Shown here: positions 9,758 to 17,456 of the stretch, one piece after another
Numbering within the stretch: the first letter of the stretch is position 1
Layout of the letters: each line of letters opens with the position of its first letter
Assembly: GCA_902598825.1 (NCBI GenBank)
Contig: CACKDD010000004.1
Span: 35,242-99,241 of the forward strand
DNA: 64,000 nucleotides
DNA from: an uncultured Pelagibacteraceae bacterium
GTDB lineage: Bacteria; Pseudomonadota; Alphaproteobacteria; Pelagibacterales; Pelagibacteraceae
Direction of reading: 5' to 3'
Made by a program: the position numbers and the translations under genes
Notes under the pieces: model-generated
What the model was told of the DNA's origin: nothing
The model's input: only the letters and a program-made list of their open reading frames with translations
Databases searched by the model: none

Positions 9758-10213
9758 TTATTTGTTAAGTTGAAGCTCCCACTTAAGGCTAGCACGATTT
9801 AAATTTGCTTTTTTCTTTGCGTTAACCTTAAATTTTTCAAAGGCTGCTGGTTCCCAAATTTGAAAGGTTTTTCCTTGGCCAACAAACAACATGCTATTTT
9901 TTATTTTTGCATGTTTTAATAATTTTGTAGTGAGTGAAATTCTTCCTTCACTATCAAACTGTAAATTAATACTTTCAGATAATATTGAAGTTGCAAAATA
10001 ATCTCTTTTTTCATCAAAAGGATTAAGTGTGTCAATTGTATTCGAAATTTTTTCTATTCTATCTTGTGGCCATGCTTCTATTGATTGGTGATTGAAAGAT
10101 GGGTAACAAATTACTCCATTATACCCTAGGTTGGATAAATAAGACCTATAACTTGCAGGCACTGATACTCTTCCTTTCTTGTCTAATTTGTTTTCGTAGC
10201 TTGCTAAAAACAT
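9758..10213 (-). CDS. mraZ: Transcriptional regulator MraZ
   Basis: A 151-residue DNA-binding protein with two SpoVT/AbrB-like repeats. The first begins YENKLDKKGRVSVPASYR and the second has the related SEGRISLTTKLLKHA. In other bacteria MraZ forms rings that bind TGGG direct repeats upstream of its own gene and regulate the dcw cluster. Here three TGGG units at 10-bp spacing lie 29-53 bases upstream of the ATG, so autoregulation is likely. It is the promoter-proximal gene of the cluster. Confidence 0.95.
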   Translation of the reverse strand: MFLASYENKLDKKGRVSVPASYRSYLSNLGYNGVICYPSFNHQSIEAWPQDRIEKISNTIDTLNPFDEKRDYFATSILSESINLQFDSEGRISLTTKLLKHAKIKNSMLFVGQGKTFQIWEPAAFEKFKVNAKKKANLNRASLKWELQLNK

Positions 10214-10241
10214 AAACCATAATTTCTATATACCCTTTATT

Positions 10242-10266
10242 TGGGAATATATGGGATATTATGGGT
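10242..10266 (+). promoter_or_regulatory. Probable MraZ operator: three TGGG repeats
   Basis: On the plus strand TGGGA (10242-10246), TGGGA (10252-10256) and TGGGT (10262-10266) repeat with an exact 10-bp period, one helical turn. This matches the described MraZ box of TGGGN units separated by 5 bp. The repeats overlap the predicted -10 element of the promoter driving mraZ, so bound MraZ should block RNA polymerase. Repeat pattern is seen directly; function is inferred from the family. Confidence 0.8.
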
Positions 10267-10284
10267 TTTTGATAATAGAGTCAA
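10256..10284 (-). promoter_or_regulatory. Predicted sigma-70 promoter of the dcw cluster
   Basis: On the minus strand TTGACT (10284-10279) and TAATAT (10261-10256) are separated by exactly 17 bp, close to the consensus -35 and -10 elements. Transcription would start about 35 bases upstream of the mraZ ATG. The -10 element is covered by the TGGG repeats. Confidence 0.6.
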
Positions 10285-10370
10285 TACCCTGTGTTCTGTA
10301 TTATTATAAGTAATTTGAGCAAAAAGAAGTGAATCAAAACATGAACATTTGTTTTAATTTTTAGAAAAGA

Positions 10371-10730
10371 TTTGCCAGATAAACTATAAGCCGGGTTCTG
10401 TCATTTAAACTTATCATTTGTCTAGGCTTAAGATCACTCTTAAACTCAAGCAACTAACCCTGATGACTAGCCAAGGACGGCTTTTAGTTTTTCAACAGTG
10501 TCATCTCTACTTAGTCTTGCTCCCAGTGGGGTTTTCCAGCGTTCATTGTTACCAATAGAACCGGTGTGCTCTTACCACACCTTTTCACCCTTGCCATGTT
10601 ATGGCGGTTTATTTTCTGTGGCACTATCCCTAGGGTTTCCCCTGCCAGGCGTTATCTGGCACTGTGTCCTTGTAGAGCCCGGACTTTCCTCTTTAAATTA
10701 ATTTAAAGCGACAAGTCATTTATCTGGCAA
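10371..10730 (-). ncRNA. rnpB: RNase P RNA (rnpB, bacterial type A)
   Basis: The catalytic RNA that removes 5' leaders from pre-tRNAs. Read on the minus strand it has the universally conserved 5' segment GAGGAAAGTCCGGGCTC, the internal ACAGAA, GGTAAGAGCACACC and AGATGACAC elements, and the 3' segment GACAGAACCCGGCTTATAG. The ends are fixed by a perfect 12-bp P1 helix between TTGCCAGATAAA (10730-10719) and TTTATCTGGCAA (10383-10372). About 360 nt, the normal size. Small open frames across this stretch are spurious. No clear intrinsic terminator follows it before mraZ. Confidence 0.95.
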
Positions 10731-10772
10731 TACTAATTTATTATGAAATTTTAAAAATTCAAGTTTAATAAT

Positions 10773-11516
10773 TTATGAAATTATTAGATTTTTACTTATT
10801 AAAAAGCACTCTTTATCAATTAGACCGTTTACCAATTCTTGTCTAAATCTTCTTTGAAAAGCCTTAATTATCAACCGGTCTTTTTTTGATCTTTTTTGAC
10901 TAATTTTCATATACCCTATTTTATAAAGATTTTTTGTAAAACTTTTTTCATCTTTCTTTGAGGAAAGTCTAATTTTTCTAAATTTTTTTATTTTCTTTAA
11001 ATCTAAATTATGCCACCAAGCTAATTTATTTTGAGCTAATTCACGCCAAGGAAATTTTTCACCTGGATCTTTTTTACGATCAGGCGATACATCAGAATGA
11101 CCAAGAACATTCTTATGTTTGATTCTATATTTTTCAATTAGATATTTTAAGAGTTTTTTCAGTGAAGTAATTTGTTTTGAAGTAAAACTTTTATATCCAT
11201 TTTCATGACCTGGATTCGTGATCTCGATCCCAATAGAATTTTTATTCAATGATTTAAAATTTTTCCACCTTGATTTCCCTGCATGCCAAGCTTCATATAA
11301 ATCAGGAACTAGGTTAAGTAAATTTCCATTTTTCTTAACGTAATAATGTGAACTTACTTTTGACTTTGGGTCCAGCAATCTTTTGATTGCGGTTGATTCT
11401 GCTTTCATCCCTGTGTAATGAATTATTATAAACTTAATTCTTTTTTTTGATCTTTTTGGAATACTAAAGTTATATGAATAGTTGGTGGTCAATTTTATGC
11501 CTATTTTTCGATACAT
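10773..11516 (-). CDS. N-acetylmuramoyl-L-alanine amidase (Amidase_2/AmpD-AmiD type)
   Basis: A zinc amidase that cleaves the bond between MurNAc (or anhydro-MurNAc) and L-Ala in muropeptides or peptidoglycan. The 247-residue protein has the Amidase_2 landmarks: His33 in IIHYTG, WHAG at 77-80, NSIGIEI at 93-99, and GHSDVSPDRKKDPG with His140 and Asp150 as likely metal ligands. A C-terminal part from about 180 resembles a small peptidoglycan-binding domain. I see no signal peptide, so it may act in the cytoplasm on recycled fragments, as AmpD does; the C-terminal extension is more like AmiD. It sits upstream of rnpB on the same strand and diverges from mlaA. Confidence 0.85.
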   Translation of the reverse strand: MYRKIGIKLTTNYSYNFSIPKRSKKRIKFIIIHYTGMKAESTAIKRLLDPKSKVSSHYYVKKNGNLLNLVPDLYEAWHAGKSRWKNFKSLNKNSIGIEITNPGHENGYKSFTSKQITSLKKLLKYLIEKYRIKHKNVLGHSDVSPDRKKDPGEKFPWRELAQNKLAWWHNLDLKKIKKFRKIRLSSKKDEKSFTKNLYKIGYMKISQKRSKKDRLIIKAFQRRFRQELVNGLIDKECFLISKNLIIS

Positions 11517-11571
11517 TTTAGATAAATAGTTAATTTACATTAATGTTTAATATATTATAACGACACCAGTG

Positions 11572-12354
11572 ATGAAAAAAATACTAATAATTATTTTTAC
11601 AACTTATGCGCTAACATTAAATGTTATTGCTAGTGATGACGGAGAATTAATATTAAAAAAAAATGATCCTGCAGAAATTGAAGATTGCTCAGAAAATTTC
11701 AATAGAGCAACTTTTAAATTTAACCAAGCATTAGATGGTGTAATTTTCCAACCTGTAGCTTCAGTTTATAGAAAACTCCCTTCACCTGCAAAAACAGGGG
11801 TGAGCAATTCACTTGAAAATATTTCTCATCTTATAACTATACCAAATAATCTTATTCAAGGAGACTTTAGACAAGCAGGAGTTAATACTGGAAGATTTTT
11901 AGTAAACACAACTATTGGTGTTTTAGGACTATTCGATGTTGCTCAACATTTGGGTTTAACTGGTTTTGAAAAAGAAGATTACGGCCAATCATTAGCTACT
12001 TTAGGTGTTGGCCCTGGATGCTATATTGTGCTTCCAATTTTAGGACCTAGTACTGCAAGAGATACCGTGGGATCAACTTTAAACTTTTTTGGTGGTGACC
12101 CTTGGTACAACGTGACTGTAAGAAATGATACTCAATATTTTAATGAAGCTAATTACTATACCTCAAAAGGAGTTTCAGGAGTTGATTTCAGAGCTAAAAA
12201 TTATGACTCTATTGAAAATTTAGAAAAAAATTCTTTAGATTTTTATGCTTCAGTTAAAAGTTTGTATTTACAAGATAGACAGCAAAAAATTCTTAATACA
12301 AAAAAGATTACTGACACTCAGGATGATAGCGATTGGGAAGAAATCAGCCAATAA
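11572..12354 (+). CDS. mlaA: MlaA/VacJ family outer-membrane lipid-asymmetry protein
   Basis: MlaA removes misplaced phospholipids from the outer leaflet of the outer membrane and hands them to periplasmic MlaC. The 260-residue protein has a signal peptide (about 1-19), the VacJ core (FNRATFKFNQALD, then a glycine-rich GRFLVNTTIGVLGLFD) and EDYGQSLATLGVGPG. No lipobox cysteine follows the signal, so unlike Escherichia coli MlaA it may not be lipidated. An alternative GTG start lies at 11569, directly before the ATG. mlaC follows 12 bases downstream; mlaFED and mlaB are not in this window. Confidence 0.9.
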   Translation: MKKILIIIFTTYALTLNVIASDDGELILKKNDPAEIEDCSENFNRATFKFNQALDGVIFQPVASVYRKLPSPAKTGVSNSLENISHLITIPNNLIQGDFRQAGVNTGRFLVNTTIGVLGLFDVAQHLGLTGFEKEDYGQSLATLGVGPGCYIVLPILGPSTARDTVGSTLNFFGGDPWYNVTVRNDTQYFNEANYYTSKGVSGVDFRAKNYDSIENLEKNSLDFYASVKSLYLQDRQQKILNTKKITDTQDDSDWEEISQ

Positions 12355-12366
12355 TTAAAAAAAACT

Positions 12367-12957
12367 ATGAAAATAAAAAAAATTGTTGTCGTAGTTTTTT
12401 TGTATCTTTTAAATTGTAATTATTCATATTCTATTGAGCCTGAAATATTTGTGCAATCAACTGTAAATAGAGCCTCAAAAATATTATCTGAAAACATTTC
12501 AAAAGAGAAAAAAATGGATGAATTAAGATTAATAGCCAAAGAAACTGTGGATATAAGAGGTATAGGATTTTATACTCTTGGTTCAGTGAGAAAGACCCTC
12601 AGCGACGGCCAAAAAAAAAGATATGCAATGTTATTTGAAGAATATTTTCTTAAGAGTTTTTCAAGTAGATTAGCAGAATACACAAATCCTGAAATTGATG
12701 TCCAATCCAAAGAAATATTAAGTGAGAATTATACGATTGTTAACAGTCTTTTAAAGGGGACAGCGGAAAGACCAGAGGTAAAAATTGATTGGAGAATTTA
12801 TACAAAAAATCCTGATAATCCTTTAATCAGAGATTTAATTATTGAAGGTTTGAGTTTAGCAAGAACTCAAAAAGAGGAGTTTTCTTCAATATTAAACTCA
12901 AATGACAATAATATAAATGCTCTTTTTAAAACTTTAGAAGAGTTTTCTAAAAATTAA
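12367..12957 (+). CDS. mlaC: MlaC/Ttg2D family periplasmic phospholipid-binding protein
   Basis: A 196-residue secreted protein with an N-terminal signal peptide (about 1-22) followed by an MlaC-type lipid-binding fold; the motif RGIGFYTLGSVRKTLSDGQKK and the later VKIDWRIY strand are typical. MlaC shuttles phospholipids between MlaA at the outer membrane and the MlaFED transporter in the inner membrane. It is co-directional with and 12 bases behind mlaA, so the two are probably co-transcribed. Confidence 0.88.
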   Translation: MKIKKIVVVVFLYLLNCNYSYSIEPEIFVQSTVNRASKILSENISKEKKMDELRLIAKETVDIRGIGFYTLGSVRKTLSDGQKKRYAMLFEEYFLKSFSSRLAEYTNPEIDVQSKEILSENYTIVNSLLKGTAERPEVKIDWRIYTKNPDNPLIRDLIIEGLSLARTQKEEFSSILNSNDNNINALFKTLEEFSKN

Positions 12958-12967
12958 TTAAAATATT

Positions 12968-13044
12968 TGGTGGGCCCGCCAGGACTCGAACCTGGGACCA
13001 ATACATTATGAGTGTACTGCTCTAACCAACTGAGCTACAGGCCC
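12968..13044 (-). tRNA. tRNA with CAT anticodon (probably Ile2, else Met)
   Basis: A complete cloverleaf of 77 nt on the minus strand, with encoded CCA. It has a 7-bp acceptor stem (GGGCCTG with CGGGCCC), D-arm GCTC-AGTTGGTTA-GAGC, anticodon loop CTCATAA and T-arm CCAGG-TTCGAGT-CCTGG. The CAT anticodon can belong to elongator Met or to the Ile2 tRNA whose C34 is changed to lysidine. The TTGGT segment after the anticodon stem and the C4-G69 and C5-G68 pairs resemble Escherichia coli tRNA-Ile2, so I lean to Ile2. It is not an initiator tRNA, since the first acceptor pair G1-C72 is formed. Confidence 0.9.
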
Positions 13045-13113
13045 TTTTTACACACACTAAAACTTTTATAACTTTTTAAATTAAAATCTACATATAAATT
13101 GTTTTTTTATAAA

Positions 13114-13188
13114 TGGTGGGCCGTGTTGGTTACGCTCCAACTACCCCTGCAATGTCAATGCAGTACTCTACTATTGAGCTAACGGCCC
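13114..13188 (-). tRNA. tRNA-Val (GAC) with degenerate D- and T-loops
   Basis: A 75-nt cloverleaf on the minus strand. It has a perfect 7-bp acceptor stem (GGGCCGT with ACGGCCC), encoded CCA, a 5-bp anticodon stem (CTGCA with TGCAG) and loop TTGACAT, giving anticodon GAC. The D-loop AATAGTA lacks the invariant GG pair, and the T-arm GTTGG-AGCGTAA-CCAAC lacks the TTC of the T-loop. Both halves of the normal elbow contact are therefore missing, although all stems pair. It lies 69 bases from the CAT tRNA and upstream of nothing on its strand but rpoD's 3' side. It may be a functional divergent tRNA or a decaying copy. Confidence 0.75.
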
Positions 13189-13202
13189 AAAGTTAATAAA
13201 TT

Positions 13203-15029
13203 TTAACTTTCTAAGAAACTTTTTAATTGTTTTGATCTACTTGGATGTTTAAGTTTTCTAAGAGCTTTGGCTTCTATTTGTCGAATTCTTTCTCTTGTAA
13301 CCGAGAACTGTAACCCAACTTCTTCTAGTGTATGGTCTGTATTCATTCCAACACCAAATCTCATTCTCAAAACTCTTTCTTCCCTTGGAGTTAAAGTAGA
13401 TAAAATTTTGGTTGTTGCTTCCCCTAAATTAGATTTAATTGCCTGTTCTAACGGTGCAAGAGCTTTTGTATCTTCAATAAAATCTCCTAAGCTACTATCT
13501 TCTTCATCACCAACTGGCTTTTCAAGTGAAACTGGCTCTTTAGAAATTTTTAATACTTTTCTAACTTTATCTAATGGCATTCTGAGTTTTTTAGCTAATT
13601 CCTCTGGAGTAGCTTCTCTGCCAAACTCACTTAAAATCAATCTTTGAGTTCTTACAATTTTATTAATTGTTTCGATCATATGAACTGGAATTCTAATTGT
13701 TCTTGCTTGGTCAGCAATCGATCTAGTAATAGCTTGTCGTATCCACCAGGTTGCATAAGTAGAGAATTTGTAACCTCTTCTATATTCAAATTTATCAACT
13801 GCTTTCATTAGTCCAATATTGCCCTCTTGAATTAAATCTAAAAACTGCAAACCTCTATTCGTATATTTTTTAGCAATAGAGATTACCAATCTCAAATTTG
13901 CTTCGACCATCTCTTTTTTCGCAATTCTAGACTCTTTTTCTCCTTTTTGAACTCTACTAACTAATTTTTTAAAGTCAGTTACTGACATTCCTATTTTGTG
14001 ACTAAATTCAATTAATCTTTCTCTTATTTCTTTAAATTGATCTTTATTTTTAGAAAAGAATTGTTTCCAATCGGGATTTGTGTCCAAAAATTTTTTTAAA
14101 TTTGGGTTAATTTCATTTCCTATATAAAATTTTATAAATTCATTTCTAGGAATATTATGATTTATAGCTAATCTTAAAAGATTTCCTTCTAATGAAATAA
14201 TCTTTTTATTTTCTACATAATGCTTTTGTACTAATTCCTCTAAAACGGATGGAGATAATTGAAGAGATTTGATATTTTCTAATATTACTTGAACAATTTT
14301 CTCATAACTTTTTTCCTTAGCAGACGAAAAACTTTTTGAGAATAATATACAATCTAATTTTTCTTTTTGGTATTTTATAAGTTTATTGTAATCTTTAGTT
14401 AGTAGAGCAACTGTTTTTAAAACTTTAGGTTTAATCTCTGTTTCCATAGCAGCAAGAGTAGGATTAAATTCCTCATCAGTGTCTTCTCCTGAACCATCTT
14501 CACTAACAGTTTCACCTGCATTTTTTTGTTTTGCACTAGGACCTGTTGACTCATCTTCCATATAATTTGTGTCTATATCAATAATTTCCCTTACTAAAAT
14601 TTCATCTTTTTGTAATTGTTCATTCCAATCTGAAAATTGTTTTGCTGTAATTGGACTTTGTGAAAGTGCAATCAACATTACATCTTTTCCAGCTTCTATT
14701 CTTTTTGCTATAGCAATCTCTCCCTCTCTTGATAGTAATTCAACTCCACCCATCTCCCTAAGATACATTCTGATAGGATCGTCGCTTTTCTCCATTGTCT
14801 TACCTTCTTCTTTAGAAGAGCCCTCTTTTTTTCTTAAAACTTTGAAGTCTGATTTTTTTTCTACAAGAGAAATTTTTTCGTCTAAGATATGAATAAAAGC
14901 TTGAGATAAATTATCATCAGAAAGATTCCTTTTTCCTAAGGATTTACTTAATTCCTCATAGGTAATGAAACCCCTGTGAGTTCCTCGACCCATTAATCTA
15001 GCAAATGATTTAGTAATTATTCTTTCCAC
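13203..15029 (-). CDS. rpoD: RNA polymerase primary sigma factor RpoD
   Basis: The housekeeping sigma factor that directs RNA polymerase to most promoters. The 608-residue protein shows region 1.2 ([11 protein letters not shown]), a long variable insert with acidic stretches between regions 1.2 and 2, and region 2 ([32 protein letters not shown]). Regions 3 and 4 follow, ending in the helix-turn-helix [17 protein letters not shown]. The longest frame starts with GTG at 15029; an in-frame ATG at 14993 is an alternative. A TTGACA element just upstream may give rpoD its own promoter in addition to read-through from yqeY-dnaG. Confidence 0.96.
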   Translation of the reverse strand: MERIITKSFARLMGRGTHRGFITYEELSKSLGKRNLSDDNLSQAFIHILDEKISLVEKKSDFKVLRKKEGSSKEEGKTMEKSDDPIRMYLREMGGVELLSREGEIAIAKRIEAGKDVMLIALSQSPITAKQFSDWNEQLQKDEILVREIIDIDTNYMEDESTGPSAKQKNAGETVSEDGSGEDTDEEFNPTLAAMETEIKPKVLKTVALLTKDYNKLIKYQKEKLDCILFSKSFSSAKEKSYEKIVQVILENIKSLQLSPSVLEELVQKHYVENKKIISLEGNLLRLAINHNIPRNEFIKFYIGNEINPNLKKFLDTNPDWKQFFSKNKDQFKEIRERLIEFSHKIGMSVTDFKKLVSRVQKGEKESRIAKKEMVEANLRLVISIAKKYTNRGLQFLDLIQEGNIGLMKAVDKFEYRRGYKFSTYATWWIRQAITRSIADQARTIRIPVHMIETINKIVRTQRLILSEFGREATPEELAKKLRMPLDKVRKVLKISKEPVSLEKPVGDEEDSSLGDFIEDTKALAPLEQAIKSNLGEATTKILSTLTPREERVLRMRFGVGMNTDHTLEEVGLQFSVTRERIRQIEAKALRKLKHPSRSKQLKSFLES

Positions 15030-15034
15030 AACAA

Positions 15035-15063
15035 TTAAATTGAAGAGTCTTATATAATGTCAA
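15035..15063 (-). promoter_or_regulatory. Candidate promoter in front of rpoD
   Basis: A perfect -35 hexamer TTGACA (15063-15058, minus strand) is followed after 17 bp by the weak -10 ATTTAA (15040-15035). Transcription would begin near 15028, almost on the GTG start, so either the mRNA is leaderless or the ATG at 14993 is used. The weak -10 makes this tentative. Confidence 0.4.
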
Positions 15064-15095
15064 ATCTACAAAAATCCATTCTTTATTTGTAAGGA

Positions 15096-16871
15096 TTAGT
15101 TGATATTTTGCTTTTTTTTTAACTCTTTTAGCTCATTAAATGTTGCTTCACTCAAATCTTTAGAGAACTTCGATTCTAATTCCTGAATTCTATATTCTAA
15201 ATCGTAATTATTAAGATCTCGATTAATATCCTCTAATATTTCAATAACAGCATTTTCATCTTCAAGTTTATTTTTTAAAATATGTTTTATTGGAGCAAAT
15301 TTATTTATTTTATCAATCAATTGTGAGTCTATATCTAGATCACTAATTGAGATTTTTTGTTCAGATCTTAACTTCAACATAATCTTTTCGAAAATTTGCT
15401 TGTTTACTTCAGTGAATAACTTAACATTTTCAATCAAATGAATGTTTTCCTGCATCAATTTTAGATTTGTCATAACAAGATAAATTAATGAAAATTCTTT
15501 TAACTCAACCCCAGTCAAAGATTGACTTTCAGTAAAATATTTTTTTGTAGACTCTAATGATCTAGTTTTTTTAATATAAAAGTTTTTTCTATTTTGAATA
15601 GTGTGTGGAGTAAGCTCAGAAATCTTCTCTAAGAAATACTCTAAAACATATTTTTTTATATAATCATCTTTGATGGTATTTGCTATGGCTCTTAATTTCT
15701 TATCAAAAATTGCCAAAGAAGATGGATTATTTTCAGTTTGTTTTTTATAATGGCTAAATATGAATTGATGTATAGAGATTTTACTTTGTTTAGTAAAATC
15801 AATAAAATAATTTTTTCCATTTTTATTTACAAAACTATCAGGGTCTTCTTTATCTGGTAAAAATAAAAATGAAATTTGTTTTTCAGGTTTTAAATCTTTT
15901 ATAGAATTTTCTGCTGCTCTTAAAGCTGCTTTATAGCCACTCTCATCACCATCGAAACAAATAATTATATCATCAAAAAACTGATTTAAAGTTAAGATCT
16001 GTTTGTCTGTTAAAGAAGTACCGAGATTAGCTACAGCATTTTCAATACCATTTTTGCTTAAGCCTACAACATCCATATAACCCTCAACTAAATAAATATT
16101 ACTTAATTTATTAGATAACTTTCTTGCTAAATCTAAATTATATAAATTTGAACCTTTCTTAAAAAACATTGTTTCAGGAGAATTAATATATTTTGCTAAA
16201 TAATCTAATTGCTCAATAATTCTTCCACCCAACGCGATGGGTTGACCTGAAATATTGTTGATTGGAAAAATTAATCTTCCCCTAAATCTTTCAATAAATA
16301 TTTTCTTTTTTTCATCTAAGTAAAACAAACCACTATCAACTAGTGTTTGTTCGCTAAATTGATCTTTTAATTTATCAAAAAAATTTGGATTTTTTTCTAT
16401 ATAGCCAATTTTAAATTTCTTAACTTCTTCTTTACCTAAAGATCTATTTTTTAAATAATCTCTTGCATTGAAACAGGCATTATTTTTTAATAACTCGTTA
16501 TGATAATAATTAACATACTGGCTGTATATAGATAAGTATTCCTTCCACTTTTTTTCTCTTTCCTCATCTTGTTTAGAAAACATGTAGGGCTGCATCCCTG
16601 CAAGTTGAGCCAAATGTTTTACTGCTTCACCAAATTTAAAGTTTTGAGTTTTCATTACAAAATCAAAAATATTTCCATGTTCAGATGTTGCAAAACAATG
16701 ATAAAACTCTTTTTCATCATTAACAGTAAATGACGGTGTTTTTTCATTTTTAAATGGAGATAAGCCTACATACTCTTTACCTCTTTTTTTTAAAGCAACT
16801 GATTTTGAAACAACTGTAGAAACTTTTAATCTTGTTTTAATTTCATCGAGATATTCTTTAGGATATTTCAT
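15096..16871 (-). CDS. dnaG: DNA primase DnaG with degenerate zinc-binding domain
   Basis: The primase that lays RNA primers at the replication fork. The 591-residue protein has an N-terminal zinc-binding-type domain (about 1-100), the TOPRIM catalytic core (LVEGYMDV, then FDGDESG) and a C-terminal DnaB-interacting helical region. The zinc site is degraded: the usual CPFH is SPFK at 38-41, and the usual CFGC is CFAT at 59-62, so three of four ligands are gone while the surrounding KTPSF and HG residues remain. The start is the ATG at 16871, overlapping the yqeY stop; a TTG one codon upstream is unlikely. Order yqeY-dnaG-rpoD is common in alphaproteobacteria. Confidence 0.95.
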   Translation of the reverse strand: MKYPKEYLDEIKTRLKVSTVVSKSVALKKRGKEYVGLSPFKNEKTPSFTVNDEKEFYHCFATSEHGNIFDFVMKTQNFKFGEAVKHLAQLAGMQPYMFSKQDEEREKKWKEYLSIYSQYVNYYHNELLKNNACFNARDYLKNRSLGKEEVKKFKIGYIEKNPNFFDKLKDQFSEQTLVDSGLFYLDEKKKIFIERFRGRLIFPINNISGQPIALGGRIIEQLDYLAKYINSPETMFFKKGSNLYNLDLARKLSNKLSNIYLVEGYMDVVGLSKNGIENAVANLGTSLTDKQILTLNQFFDDIIICFDGDESGYKAALRAAENSIKDLKPEKQISFLFLPDKEDPDSFVNKNGKNYFIDFTKQSKISIHQFIFSHYKKQTENNPSSLAIFDKKLRAIANTIKDDYIKKYVLEYFLEKISELTPHTIQNRKNFYIKKTRSLESTKKYFTESQSLTGVELKEFSLIYLVMTNLKLMQENIHLIENVKLFTEVNKQIFEKIMLKLRSEQKISISDLDIDSQLIDKINKFAPIKHILKNKLEDENAVIEILEDINRDLNNYDLEYRIQELESKFSKDLSEATFNELKELKKKQNIN

Positions 16872-17332
16872 CAACTATTTAATAATTCTTTAATAAGAAG
16901 ACCAGCTTTAGAAAAGTCAATTTCATCAGAATGTAATTTTTTTAGTTCACCCATTACTTTTCCCATATCTTTTACAGAGCTTGCTCCAAGCCTGGTGATT
17001 GTGTCAGTGCATATTTTTTTGGTTTCTTCTTCGCTTAATTGTTTAGGTAAAAATCCTGTTAGAATGTCATACTCACTTTGCTCAACCTCTAAAAGATCTT
17101 TTCTGTTATTTTTTTTGTAAATATCAATCGATTCGGCTCTTTGTTTAACCATTTTTTTTAGAAGCTTTTTAATGTCCTCATCATCTGTTTCTTTTTTATT
17201 TGGGCCTGATCTGTTTGTTATGTCTAGATCCTTTATAGAGGACAAAATTAACCTATAAGTTGATATTTTAGTTTTATCTTTGGCTTTCAAGGCATTTTTG
17301 TATTCAGTTTCAATTGTTTCTTTTAAAGGCAT
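16871..17332 (-). CDS. GatB/YqeY domain protein
   Basis: A 153-residue protein of the YqeY family, related to the tail domain of GatB, the subunit of tRNA-dependent amidotransferase. Visible features are the N-terminal helix beginning LKETIETEYKNALKAKDK, the acidic linker, and the family signature segments EQSEYDILTGFLPKQLSEEE and GASSVKDMGKVMGEL. The biochemical role is not settled; the GatB tail binds tRNA. It heads the dnaG-rpoD cluster and overlaps the dnaG start (TGATG). Confidence 0.9.
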   Translation of the reverse strand: MPLKETIETEYKNALKAKDKTKISTYRLILSSIKDLDITNRSGPNKKETDDEDIKKLLKKMVKQRAESIDIYKKNNRKDLLEVEQSEYDILTGFLPKQLSEEETKKICTDTITRLGASSVKDMGKVMGELKKLHSDEIDFSKAGLLIKELLNS

Positions 17333-17406
17333 ATTTTTAATTTACTGCAAAGAAAAAAATCTTCAAAAGAAAAATTGTTTTTTTACAATTTTATAATACA
17401 TCTCTG

Positions 17407-17435
17407 TTGCGATAATAAATCAATTATTGTATTAA
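17407..17435 (+). promoter_or_regulatory. Candidate promoter of carAB
   Basis: TTGCGA (17407-17412) and TATTAA (17430-17435) are separated by 17 bp and end 21 bases before the carA start. Both elements are imperfect. The 124-base gap between the divergent yqeY and carA genes must also hold the yqeY promoter, for which TATTATAAA on the minus strand near 17391-17399 is a possible -10. Confidence 0.4.
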
Positions 17436-17456
17436 CCTTTAACTTATGAGTTGTAA

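Noticed and set aside
10321-10360. Possible hairpin AAAACA/TGTTTT after rnpB
   Set aside because: The stem is short, AT-only and lacks a following T run on the minus strand, so I do not call a terminator.
10498-10701. Plus-strand frame of 67 codons
   Set aside because: It lies wholly within the RNase P RNA, whose conserved structure explains the sequence.
17375-17397. TTGTTT and TATAAT in front of carA
   Set aside because: The spacing is only 11 bp, too short for a sigma-70 promoter; the downstream pair with 17 bp was preferred.
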